Positions 49,701 to 59,935 of a DNA stretch of 64,000 nt are shown piece by piece. Each line of letters opens with the position of its first letter. Position 1 is the first letter of the stretch. Origin of the DNA: Parapristionchus giblindavisi (lineage: Eukaryota > Nematoda > Chromadorea > Rhabditida > Diplogasteridae). The notes beneath the pieces were generated by a model, which was not told where the DNA came from, did not search any database, and was given only the letters and a program-made list of their open reading frames with translations. The stretch covers positions 186,001 through 250,000 of the forward strand of contig CALSFV010000224.1 in the NCBI GenBank assembly GCA_943737045.1. Direction: 5' to 3'. A program made the position numbers and the translations under genes.

Positions 49701-52700
49701 CATCAATAAAGAGCGATTTGCATTTACTGTTTTTCATCTTTTCTAATCGGCTCCGTCTAGTTTATCATTCCTCAAACTGGTGCGTCTATCATACTCAAAT
49801 TCTCATATTTGAAGGTCGGTCTCGCTCCCGAAAGGACCGTTAATGCCCGTCACTGGATCCAGCTGGGCCTGCTCGACTAGTCCCCCGCTCGGACGGGCCA
49901 CATCGGTTCGTTTAATGTTTTTACCTTAAATTTAAATTGGTTGGCAGTACCGATGAGCCCGGAATGGGTCATCCTAGGCGCATGGTTCTCCATTAAAGGA
50001 CGGTGTAGAATTTGTACTCATATCTTATATCAGATATCTGGTTCATTAAGTGTGAAGGATATTATATCAAGCATGTGATCTATGTAACATGCAAAAAGTA
50101 AATGCCCGCTGTTTCGGCTAGGGGTTCTAGACCGATCATGTCTTGTTACTTTTAATCGATATCACCTTTTTCAGCTGATATATGGGCCTAAGGGCAATCC
50201 GGTGGGTTTTCCTAGTGTATTAGCTTGCTTCTCTCCATAGGTCGAAAAGCACGTTGCAAACTACGAGGTCTGACCGCATTTTTCGGTTTTTTTTTGTTGA
50301 AAACCTGATGGCATTTTGCTAATCTGTAACGTAGCTATTCAACCTATGCTTCTCTCTATCTTTCTGTTGGTCTCCATCTATCTGTTGTTGTTGGTGTTTC
50401 CCTTTCATTTGAAATACATTAATAAATATGATCTATCTTTCCTACTGTAATGGCTTTTGAAATGGTAGTATGTAGCGATTATCGATTTATTTCCCTTCTC
50501 TGCTATAGCTCAAAATAGAGTAACAACGTAGTGTGTGCTAGCTTCCTAGATATTATGGTGTCATCCTACTGTCGTTTGTAGTTTGATCTTTCCTGTCCCT
50601 TTCTTGTAGTCTCTTTCATAACGCTATACAATTACAGATGACTTCGGTCAACGGGGGCAACTGCACGCTCGCTCATCCGCCACTGACGGACAAGAAGGCC
50701 ATGAAGGTATTGCCTCATGAGAGCAGTTGTAGTTTAATCTTTGATCTCGAGAACGATTGTAGTTTGATCGGTTGATCAAGAATGAAACTGTAGTTTGATC
50801 TTTTATCACGAGGTGGATTGTAGTTTGATCTGTGATTATGAATGATATTGTAATTTGATCTTTGATCTTGAATCTTTGCTCTCCAGGTAGTGTCCGAGTA
50901 CTACAAGAAGCAGAATGAGCTGCTGGAGAACTTCAAGACGGACAATGAACAGATTCAGGTTGGATTTCATTCCATTAATTTAAACCGTATTTATATCATA
51001 GGCCGAAAAGTATGTTACGAAGTACCAAGCCTGACCGGATTTTGAGCCAAAATTCCACAAAAATCGAAAAACCTGACCGGATTTTGAGCCAAAATTTCAC
51101 AAACATCTAAAAACGTGACCGGATTTTGAATCAAATTTGCCAAAAATCGAAAAACCTGACCGGATTTTGAAAACCGATAACCTAGCTATTCGACCTATGA
51201 TTTATATCAAGACTTAGGCTCTGATTTGCATGGTTGACCACTCTTGATTTCTTGAATACCTAAAAAAGTGATCCTTCTTACTGTTGGCTGGAATAGTAAA
51301 ACAAAATATCAATTAGAATGATCGAGAGCTTATTCGAAATTCGCTCTCAAAAATACCACGTAAAATGGATTCGGTGTGGAAAAGTACATCGGCATTGATT
51401 TTGAATTAACGAATAAGCGTATTATTTTAATCCTTTCAGGTCTTCCAAAAGACGCGCACCCGACAACGACTCGCGTCGACCAATTCACAAGAGCAATCAG
51501 ACGACGCAGGTGGCAGTGCGCCCCTGCTCCAGCATACGGTAGGTCACCACCTGTATCTATCGACAACTGACTATTTCTAGTTTTATATTTAATTGTGTGA
51601 CAGAAATTTTGGTTGGCTTGATTACGGTATATTTGCTCGCTTCAGGACGGCGAAGAGGACGTGACTGTGATTACACCGGCGAAAAAGAAGGTTACGGTAG
51701 AGGAGGGGACTACGGTATCGGGTGGAGGAAAGGATATCGATCCGATCGATCTGGAACAGAATCTCGAAGACGCTGAACTACTGTTGGTTTTTTGTGTGTT
51801 TCACCTGTAAGGGAAGTTACGAGCGCATAACTTACAGTACCGTGCAAAAGTCCGGCCCCAAAATTTGAATCGCTATAACTTTTTTCGTACTTGACCGATC
51901 GGCCCCCGGTTTGTTTTATTATATAGTGTAACCATTGGAGAAAATTTTTATGTTATTGATTATTACCTATGATGATGAAATGATTTCATCATTATTGAAA
52001 TGCCGAGGTGCGATCGTAAAAATAGGTTTATTCTCAGGTAGATTTTTTCAATCAGTCCAATTTTTTTGTGAGGAATGAACTACTATCAGTGAACATTTTA
52101 AGCCATTAACCACGTTGCTTGCATATCGCTCCGAGGAATTAGCTAATTTCCCCTGACCCATCAAAATTTCGTAAAAATGTCATAACTCAGTCTGTAGTTG
52201 AGCTACGGGCCTCAGATTCAGCAAGTATTATCACATGGTCATATTGCACCACCATGCCAATTTCAGAAGGATTCCGCTTCTTGAAGACAAAATACGAAAA
52301 AAATCCCATACCATTTTTTGGGCATACGGTATTTGCCAGCCGGTTTTTCTAAAAATCTAAAAATTTGGTATGACGTGCCCAAACATCTACATAACACATC
52401 TACAAAGTGGCGAGATTACAGGAGCTCAATTACGACTTAGCCCATACAAATACCATTGACAGTCAAAGTGGATGGAACCTAATTTCGTTCGTTATGGAGA
52501 ATTATAACGGGTCAATAACCAGTATTTCATATCAATTTCGATCGGATTTTGAACCAAGTGTTTAATAAGCACATTTCCTACAAGTATCCTCAATTTAGTT
52601 CCACTATTGGACATCCCACCTTTTTCATCTGTCTCTTTTCTCGTAAATTTCCACTTTGAATGTCAATGGTATTTTTATGGGCAAAGTCGTAATTGAACTC

Positions 52701-55700
52701 CTGTAATCTCACCACTTTGCAGATGTGTTAGGTAGATGTTTGGGCACATCATACCAAATTTTTAGATTTTTAGAAAAACCGGCTGGCAAATACCGTATGC
52801 CCAAAAAATGGTATGGGATTTTTTTCGAATTTTCTCTTCAAGAAGCGGAATCCTTCTGAAATTGGCATGGTGGTGCCCTATGACCATGTGATAATACTTG
52901 TTGAATCTGAGGCCCGTAGCTCAACTACAGACTGAGTTATGACATTTTTACGAAATTTTGATGGGTCCGGGGAAATTAGCTAATTCCTCGGAGCGATATG
53001 CAAGCAACGTGGTTAATGACTTAAAGCGTTCATCGATATTTGTTCGTTCCTCATAAAATATTGGACTAATAGAAAAAATCTACCTAAGAATAAACCTATT
53101 TTTATCGCATCTCGGCATTTCAATAATGATGAAATCATTTCATCATCATAGGTAATAATCAATAACATACAAATTTTCTCCAATGGTTACACTATTTAAT
53201 AAAACAAACCGGGGGCCGATCGGTCAAGTAGGAAGAAAGTTATAGCGATTTAAATTTTGGGGCCGGACTTTTGCACGGTACTGTATGAGATGTTTTTGAT
53301 AAATATTCTGCGTTGCGCAGATTCAACTGGTCTATCCACGTAATAGAAATATCACAAGTTGCAATTAGTTTCAAGCATAGGTCGAAAAGCATGTTTTAAA
53401 CTAAAAAGCCTGACCTCATGTTGGAATTTATTTATTTTTTGTTTTGTTTTGAAAACCAGACCGGATTATGCAAATCTGTAGCTATCCGAACTATCATTTC
53501 AGCGTGCATTGCCAATCAAGTAACAAGGGAACCGAGAATGGCTAGGACGATCAGTGCAAAATTCGTTGACATAGGTCGACAAGGACCCCCCAGGGGGTCA
53601 CAGAACTGTTTTGAACTGTTTGGATATTTGCTTCCTTGGTACCGAAATTCGATAATGAAAATGTGATGGAAATATGGGCGCGAGCCCCGTGGAATAGTGT
53701 CAAACACTCAAAGAACACTGTCTGTGTCCTCCGTAGCCAAGTGGTTAAAGTGCGGGATTAGCTTTTGGAATGTCGTGGGTTCGAATCCCCCCTTCTACAA
53801 ATTCTTTTGCTGTATTTTTCTTTGCTTTCCACCGGGCAGTTTCAATTTAAACTTCATCTTCAACGACAACAACAATAAGGACAACGATAACAACAACTAC
53901 AAATCAACAACGATTGAGAAGTACCTTTTCGCATCGGGAGCAGAGGCTGCAACCGCGAGAGGAGCAGAAAGAGCACGGAGCCATCGACAACTGCATCGAT
54001 AGATGCAGTTGTCGATGTTTAGCTTGTGAATTGATCCTATACTTCCAGCGTTTATTCCCGGAACTGTTCTGGAGAGGGAGAGAGAGGGGGGCATCACGTG
54101 ATGAAGAAAAGCGAGATCCGAGAAGCAGTTCTGCTACAACTGATTCTGGGTACTTCTCAATTGTTGTTGATTTGTGGTTGTCGTTGTGTTGAAGATGAAG
54201 TTTGACTTTAAAACTGCCTGTTGGAAAGCAAAGAAAAGATACAGCAAAAGAAATTGTAGAAAGGGGGATTCGAACCCACGACATTCCAAAAGCTAATCCC
54301 GCACTTTAACCACTTGGCTACGGAGGACACAGGCTGTGTTCTTTGAGTGTTTGACACTATTCCACGGAGCTCGCGCCCATATTTCCATCACATTTTTATA
54401 ATCGATTTTCGGTACCAAGGAAGCAAATATCCAAACAGTTCAAAACAGTTCTGTGACCCCCTGGGGGGTCCTAGTCGACCTATGTCAACGAATTTTGCAC
54501 TGATCGTCCTAGCCATTCTCGGTTCCCTTGTAAGTACTGAGCAATAATGAATCTGTGTTGCGCGAATTCAACTACTCGGTACAAGTTGCAAATAATTTGG
54601 TCATACTTGTGTCTTTCTTATTTGTTTGCTAGTCCAATAGTTGTCAGTTGACGTTTGCCATTCGATAATCACTCATTAATGAATCGATGATTTGTTTTAT
54701 TTTTTATCAATCAATAACCAAAGCAATCGATAATTGCAGTGAGAAAACGCCACAAGAAGTGGAGCACACAGACAGGAAGGCAGCATCACGGATAGCCAAA
54801 GTGACCCTATGGGTCAATGTGCTACTGGCTATTGCAAAGGTTGGTTGGTTGCTAATAAGGGCTGTCCAGGGTTCTAAAGTTGCGAATGTTAAGAAAAGCA
54901 GAGAAAACTGGCCTCGTTTAACACACAATCTTGCTTCTGTTTTTCCTTTTTTGGTTCCTTTGAAGTCCGAACTTCTCATCGTGTAAGAATTGAGTGTCTT
55001 TTGATAATGAATTGAACGTTGCGCGAATTCAACTGCTAAATAAATGCACAATGCCAATTTGCCAATTCTTCGTCGCATTAGTATGTCATAACTATTAGGG
55101 CTGAAAATTCCTGCTTGCCATTAAATCAATATTGAATCATTTTGATTGTTGACCATTATTGATCACCCGCATCATAAAGTGTTTAAATTGTAAAAGGTAA
55201 AATGACTACTCCGGTATTTTTAACTCGCGGGGCACACCGTTCAATCCCGTCTTGTACGCCGCTAGGTACACCGCGGGGTAGAACCTTTAGACGGGTACCC
55301 CGCGAGCTGCAGCCTCTAGACGGGGAGCCCCGCGAGGTAGATAGCGGCGTGCCCCGTGGGGCAGGAGGGACGGTGTGCCCCGCGAGATTTGATGTCCACC
55401 ACGCGAGGCACACCATCTCTTCCACACCGTGGTTCACCTCGCGGTGTACCCCGCGAGATTTGGCCTCTCAACGGTGTGCCCCGCGAGCAAAAAAATACCG
55501 GAGTATTTAATCAACTAATTGTTCCCGTCCGTTTGCAGGCAGTTGCCTCTGGTCTATCAGGCTCCCTCTCCATCATCTCCTCTCTCGTCGATTCTCTCGT
55601 CGACATAACCTCCGGTTCTCTCATTCTCTACTCGACGCGTGCCATCCGCAAGCGCGATCCGTATCTGTATCCGCGTGGCCGCACGCGGCTCGAACCCATG

Positions 55701-58700
55701 GTCTTGGTCAGTGATTGAGTAGGGTTAAATAGGCGATCCGTATCTGTATCCGCGTGGCCGCACGCGGCTCGAACCCATGGTCTTGGTCAGTGCTTGGGAG
55801 GGTTAAATAGGCGATCCGTATCTGTATCCGCGTGGCCGCACGCGGCTCGAACCCATGGTCTTGGTCAGTGCTTGGGAGGGTTAAATAGGCGATCCGTATC
55901 TGTATCCGCGTGGCCGCACGCGGCTCGAACCCATGGTCTTGGTCAGTGCTTGGGAGGGTTAAATAGGCGATCCGTATCTGTATCCGCGTGGCCGCACGCG
56001 GCTCGAACCCATGGTCTTGGTGAGTGGCGCGATCCGTATCTGTATCCGCGTGGCCGCACGCGGCTCGAACCCATGGTCTTGGTGAGTGCTTGGGATGGGT
56101 TAATTAACTATGCTTGGGAGAATACATACCGTCAACTAAATCGACACCTTGTTCATTTGTAATATATGTTGCCCGGATTCGCCGGGTGTGATCATCATTT
56201 GGTTTATACGTGGGAAAACCATACGTGGGCGGGCATTGCCGTTGTGAGCTTATCTGTTTTCGAGAATTCCGTGAAGAGTTTAGCTGTTCCTCCCGATAGC
56301 TTCCCTTTCTCTTTATCTTTCTCTCTCTATCTCGTTTCCTCCTCTTTCTGCTGTAGCAAGCTCTCATTTCTCGATTCATTGTGTGCAACTACTAATGTTT
56401 ATTCAATCAATAAAAAGCTCTTTATTCATACAATTAAAAAATTCAATGTTCATTCAATTATTCATTCTCTTTATTCAATCAATTCAGTTACGCTTCAAGA
56501 GAAAATACAAATTTCTACCTTTATTTATAACGTTATATGGCTTCATTTTACTGTAGGAGAGGACGAAACACGGTAGAACTCGTCTTGCACGGCCATCCGA
56601 TGGGTCCTGAAAATATGTCATTTTGAGTAATTTTTTCGAAAATCGGGGGGGGGGGGTCGGGTGCCAAAATCGGGGGGGGGGGGGGAGTATTGCCGCTAGC
56701 GGCAGTGGTGCCCACGTATGGGGAAAACTCCAAGGATGTGCGGGTCCCTGTGGGTTGTGGCTATATGGTTTGTTTGGGAGGAACGGGCATGGACAATTTT
56801 ATAATTTCCGCATTCTATTTAGCAATTTAAAAAATAAGTAGAATTTATTTAAAATTATCTGGGAGACATCCAACAAGTGTCTAACGAATCAACACTGTCC
56901 ACGTATGATTTTGTTTCTCGGGGGTTTGGGGGGGACTCTATTCTTTTGGCAATATCAAGGCAACTTTCTCGTAAAAAGGTGTTTTAAAAAAAAATTGTTG
57001 ATATTTTAAGGGTTCCGAAAAAATCTAATATGGGGTTCCAAAGTTTTGAGAAATCGACCCTTTTAATCATTCTGATTGCAGGTCATTATCAGTATAATCA
57101 TGGGTTTTGCGTCGCTGCAACTCGCATACGAAGCCGTCAAACGGATCTACGATGGAGATTTGCATGTAATTAATTAATTAATATATTAAATTTATATATG
57201 TATTAATAAATTTAGCATATCTTCCTATAATAAGATCGCTCCGCTCACATGTTAGCTATTTAAAAAGTGAAGCAGGGTTTGACAGAAATGATCGCTATCT
57301 GAGGCCGTTATACCCATCTGCTCCATCTTGAATATGAATGAAATGGAATGATTGTTGTTATCGGAAGAAGCGCCTTTGTAGTCTGATGATTTGCTTCAAG
57401 AAATGGAATAGTAAATTATGTATTCTACCTTTTTCTTGCGCGTATCCCAAAATGGCATTTTCATTGCGTATCCGCATAATAAAGTATTATTATATATATT
57501 TTTTAAAACATTGATAATTGTGAGAGACTGTAATGTACTCATCGTCAGGGCGATCAGTATCCCTTTCCTTAACTCATTAAAATTACTTGTGCATGTAGTG
57601 AAACACTGTTTCAACAGGTAGATTTTATGGTTTTTGATGTATGGCAAAAATCGTTTAAATCGTTAATTCAGATCAATATGTCCTGGACCTCGGCGGGAAT
57701 AATGATAGCTACCGTAATCATCAAGGGAGCCCTCGTGTTGTACTGTCAGAAGTGAGTATCGATTGATTGGCTTTTTTTCCACGGAGATTTTGGCTGATAT
57801 TTGTTGTAATCCTCATATTTTGATATACTTTTTCCCATTTTCTAGGATGTCTAAGAACGATGCGAATATTCGGATACTCGCTCAGGATCACAGGTTTGTG
57901 TGGTGCTCAATGGATAAGAAAGGAAAGGAAAAGAGGCGAGAGAGTGTGCAAAATGTAGAGAGTGTACTCTGTGGTTCTTTTGTTTTTTTCGCAACTTGAA
58001 CGGAGCATAAAACATTCGTGAATTGATTATCAGGGAATCTACAGATAATAGTTTATTTACCAAGAGATAGGCAAAAGATAATTTAAAATAGAATGAAGTC
58101 TGAATTCTTTGAACGTACAAGTTCAATCTAATTTATGTTCTCAGAAACGATTGCATTTCGAACACTGTGGCGTTGATATGTGCCGCGATTACTCCGATTA
58201 AGGATCAGGACCTCACGTTCTTGGGTACACGAGGGTACGGAAGTTTGATCTTTGGTCTTTGATCGTTTCGGATTGATCCGAGTACCGTTGTGTTGACCTT
58301 TGGTCTATTATTGATTGATTGATTTCTATTACAGATTCGCGTACGCTGACGCGCTTGGAGCTATCGGTGTATCGTTGTACATAATGCACACGTGGTACCA
58401 GACCGGAAAGGTTTGTACTTTGATCTTTGAACTCTACGAAATGATCTTTGATCTTTGAAATTTCATTTATGGATTGGTCCTTTCAGTTTCAATTTAAGTA
58501 GTCAACCATGAAATGATTGTAGTTTAATTTTTTGTGCTTTGAAATCCACCAATTTTTCTGTGTAGCTTGATCTTTGTGTTTTGCTCGGCACACACCTCGT
58601 GTGTTATTCGTTTCCACTTGCAGGAACACGTGATGATGTTGTCGGGAAAGAGTGCGAAGCCCGAGTTTATCAATAGGATCATCAAGGTGACACAATTGCT

Positions 58701-59848
58701 ATTATTTTGACATAATTATTTTACTCTATAAATAAAATAAAATAAATTAAATTAAAGTTTTTTTCTATCTCTATCTCATCTATGAGCGAACAAGTGGCAT
58801 TGATGTTAAAATTTTTCGCAATATGATCATAAATTTTGTGTTGTAATTACCATTAGGCGCATTGCAACCTGTTTACAGAGTCTTTGAACGTTCAGGCGCA
58901 TGCTTTTTAATTTTGCGCTTTAATAAATAATAATTTTAGAACATTATTAATGATAATTTTAAACAATTTTTAAATAATTGATATGGATAAATTAACTTAA
59001 ATTAAACACCAAAAACTAATCGATACATTGTGAGGTATGCATCGATCACGATCCTCGCATCGAGCACATTGACACCGTCTACGTCTATCATTATGGAATG
59101 AAGTTCCTCGTTGAGGTATACTGTAACTATTTTGAATTTACCGCCAAAATAATCGATTTTTCCCTAATTTTTTTACTAAATTTCTCCCGGCGATTTCCAG
59201 TTTCACAGTAGTATGTTAATATGATCTGCGATTGTCTTGCGATCGGTTTCTCATTTCATCGACAGAATTGAAATTCCAAAAGACCATTTGTATGACTTTA
59301 AAATTTCTCTGAATTTTTAATTTTGGATCCGTTCCGTGTGTTTTTTTTGAACTTATAATAATTCCTCATTTTCAGGTACATATTGTTTTGGATGAGAACA
59401 TGACGTTGAAGGTGGCCCATGACATTAGCGAGAGTTTGCAGATCAACATTGAGAGTTTGCCCGATGTGAGTTGATCTTTGATCTTTGATCTATGATCTTT
59501 CGAAGGATACTACTGTATGTAGTTTTTAATTGTAGCCTGATTTGACTCGAGGAAATACTTTTTTGTTAGCACATGAAACTGTTAAGATCTCTTAATATTA
59601 TTTATAATAATATTTTGTCACCCCCGAGGTGCGACAGTATTTGAAATGAAAATTATTGCGATTTTACAGTGATATGGATAGTGATTCTCCAGGGGATCAG
59701 GGGATAATTTGGCCCTGTAATGAAATTTCATTTACAATATATCCGAAATTAGCATGAATAACTTAGTGAATTTAAGGTGGAGCGTGCGTTCGTCCACACA
59801 GACTACGAGTATGAACATTTACCGGAAGACGAGCATAAGGTCGTCTAA
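43770..59848 (+). CDS. Cation diffusion facilitator (CDF/MTP-type) metal transporter, about 617 aa
   Basis: Proposed exons: 43770-43829, 47022-47165, 47369-47490, 49492-49551, 49815-49905, 50175-50201, 50638-50706, 50887-50958, 51440-51538, 51646-51786, 53503-53519, 54740-54839, 55539-55706, 57082-57165, 57672-57751, 57846-57893, 58145-58234, 58335-58410, 58624-58686, 59035-59115, 59376-59465 and 59777-59848. All phases agree. CDF proteins export or sequester Mn, Zn or Fe by proton exchange. The long disordered N-terminus ends in YYKKQNELLENF, the pre-membrane motif of MTP proteins. TM1 is VTLWVNVLLAIA. TM2 carries the metal-site DSLVD, followed by DPYLYPRGRTRLEPM. TM3 and TM4 follow, then AQDHRND in TM5 and TM6 (DALGAIGVSLYIM). 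The cytoplasmic domain holds HIDTVYVYHYG, VHIVLDENMTLKVAHDISES and RAFVHTDYEY. DxxxD in TM2 and DHxxD in TM5 suggest the Mn-type clade. Start: ATG one base after a 3' splice site. Least certain are the 27- and 17-base exons and the GTTTTT donor at 51787. Confidence 0.85.
44169..44361. mobile_element. 193 bp MITE with CATAGGTGGGC ends
   Basis: CATAGGTGGGC at the left and GCCCACCTATG at the right. The inner arms GCGCACAGC...GCGCATAGCC pair with GGCAATGCGCATAGCC and GTTTGCGCACAGCC. The first seven bases equal those of family C, so the ends may be recognised by related machinery. Confidence 0.75.
44745..45138. mobile_element. 394 bp foldback element with ATGGCGCACTAAAAAATAGT ends
   Basis: The arms, about 170 bp, pair through GAAAACGGAAAATGGCG, CTCGAAAATTTGAATTCGCG and CCAACTGCGGTTTTCTGCGG. 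The loop, near 44905-44965, is not palindromic. No coding capacity. Confidence 0.8.
45351..45895. repeat. Tandem repeat with 97 bp unit in CDF intron 1
   Basis: Units contain TAAGCCTAAGCTTTCCTTAA, CTAAGGAACTCTGC, TAACTGAATCGATAGAATAT and AATCAGTAGAGTAG. The two clearest units start at 45684 and 45781. A diverged unit at about 45351-45450 is separated by a family C fragment (about 45468-45600). Confidence 0.7.
46017..46111. repeat. Inverted repeat GGACGTCCGTCC cluster
   Basis: GGCATTTCTGGACGTCCGTC occurs in both orientations three times: forward at 46017, inverted at about 46052, and forward again at about 46081. A further inverted copy lies at 43887-43919, just after CDF exon 1. Together these could be ends of a larger element spanning most of intron 1. 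Confidence 0.65.
46667..46870. mobile_element. MITE family C copy with internal tandem units
   Basis: The ends are CATAGGTCGAATAGCTAGGT and, complementary, the TTTTCGACCTATG end. Between them a unit of CAAAATGCGGTCAGGTTTTT plus CGATTTTTGG is repeated about four times with changes. It lies in CDF intron 1, in the orientation opposite to the copy at 50997. Confidence 0.75.
47593..47759. mobile_element. MITE family G copy
   Basis: Left end CATTTTCATACCCTCACAATG and right end CCGGTGAGGGCGACGAAAATG are imperfect complements, with ACAATTTAAGCGAAAAATAACG inside. It is flanked by a diverged direct repeat, ACATGAATCATGCGGG, at about 47518 and 47773. Confidence 0.7.
48891..49023. mobile_element. MITE family G copy
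   Basis: CATTTTCATACCCTCATAACG to CCGGTGAGGGCGCCGAAAATG. It is shorter than the copy at 47593 by an internal deletion. It lies in CDF intron 3. Confidence 0.7.
49328..49448. repeat. MITE family A copy in CDF intron
   Basis: TTTAAAGGCACACCCCGAGC to CTTGGTGTGCTTTTC. It sits 43 bases upstream of the 49492 exon. Confidence 0.7.
50236..50348. mobile_element. MITE family C copy, short
   Basis: CATAGGTCGAAAAGCACGTT to GTAGCTATTCAACCTATG with a single internal unit. It lies in the intron after the 27-base CDF exon. Confidence 0.7.
50997..51199. mobile_element. MITE family C copy with four internal units
   Basis: CATAGGCCGAAAAGTATGTT to CTAGCTATTCGACCTATG. The unit CCTGACCGGATTTTGAGCC plus AAAATTCCACAAAAATCGA occurs about four times. 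It lies in a CDF intron. Confidence 0.75.
51835..53283. mobile_element. 1449 bp foldback element, Tc1-type ends, no transposase
   Basis: Flanked by TA (51833-51834 and 53284-53285). The ends read CAGTACCGTGCAAAAGTCCG. The arms of roughly 650 bp remain close to identical over long stretches and leave only a loop of about 150 bp near 52480-52640. CAGT ends and TA duplication fit the Tc1/mariner superfamily. It lies in the CDF intron between the acidic exon and the 17-base exon. Confidence 0.85.
53376..53494. mobile_element. MITE family C copy next to a CDF 3' splice site
   Basis: Begins CATAGGTCGAAAAGCATG and ends in a degraded GTAGCTATCCGAACTAT. Its right edge is about eight bases from the 3' splice site of the 17-base CDF exon, so the polypyrimidine tract is at its boundary. 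Confidence 0.65.
53726..53799 (+). pseudogene. tRNA-like sequence, left arm
   Basis: It has an A-box-like TAGCCAAGTGGTTAAAG and a B box GTGGGTTCGAATCCCCC forming a good T arm. The acceptor ends GTCCTCC and CTTCTAC do not pair, and the anticodon stem around ATTAGCTTTTGGAAT is weak. It is unlikely to be a working tRNA. It may be an internal Pol III promoter. Confidence 0.6.
54254..54329 (-). pseudogene. tRNA-like sequence, right arm (inverted copy)
   Basis: It mirrors the left-arm copy on the minus strand, with the A and B boxes conserved. If both arms were transcribed by Pol III, the transcripts would converge toward the centre of the palindrome. Confidence 0.6.
55208..55503. repeat. MITE family F copy, 296 bp, GC-rich
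   Basis: ACTCCGGTATTTTTAACTCG at the left and GAGCAAAAAAATACCGGAGT at the right. The core repeats CGCGGGGCACACCG, CCCCGCGAG and CCTCGCGGTGTACCC in both orientations. It lies in the CDF intron just before the TM2 exon, and its GC content is far above that of the surroundings. Confidence 0.75.
55656..56088 (+). repeat. Minisatellite of exon end plus 5' splice site (CDF gene)
   Basis: Six copies of the last about 51 bases of the TM2 exon, encoding DPYLYPRGRTRLEPMVL, each followed by GTCAGT or GTGAGT. Unit starts are 55656, 55735, 55813, 55891, 55969 and 56031, so units are 79, 78, 78, 78 and 62 bp. Only the first copy is joined to the rest of the exon. A GGTTAAATAG spacer places a stop in the 78 bp units, so correct protein needs the first 5' splice site. 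Confidence 0.9.
56089..57081. other. Rest of the CDF intron before the TM3 exon, with two long G runs
   Basis: Two runs of 12-14 G occur at about 56645-56658 and 56674-56687, each preceded by AAAATC. No repeat family from elsewhere in the window and no exon were recognised. Confidence 0.5.
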
Positions 59849-59935
59849 GTACGCCAACCTTAACACGCTAAGTACGCCAACCTTAACACGCTAAGTACGC
59901 CAACCTTAACACGCTAAGTACGCCTTAACCACTCT
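59847..59935 (+). repeat. 23 bp minisatellite overlapping the CDF stop codon
   Basis: CTAAGTACGCCAACCTTAACACG repeats about three and a half times from 59845. The TAA of the first unit is the stop codon of the CDF gene, so the array forms the beginning of its 3' untranslated region. A degenerate unit continues to about 59960. Confidence 0.8.

Larger units (their letters stand above)
53523..54531. mobile_element. 1009 bp palindromic element carrying tRNA-like sequence in both arms
   Basis: The ends ACAAGGGAACCGAGAATGG and CCATTCTCGGTTCCCTTGT are complementary, and the arms pair almost throughout (about 480 bp). The AAGTA target duplication is at 53518-53522 and 54532-54536. Each arm holds a tRNA-like segment with a B-box GGTTCGAATCC. 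The centre contains a further small palindrome (CAACTGCATCGATAGATGCA). It sits at the 5' splice site of the 17-base CDF exon. No protein-coding capacity. Confidence 0.85.

Noticed and set aside
53726..53799. Functional tRNA gene
   Set aside because: The acceptor stem does not pair and the anticodon arm is weak. It is called tRNA-like only.
55183..55510. Pro/Arg/Gly-rich open frames on both strands
   Set aside because: They lie wholly within the GC-rich family F repeat.
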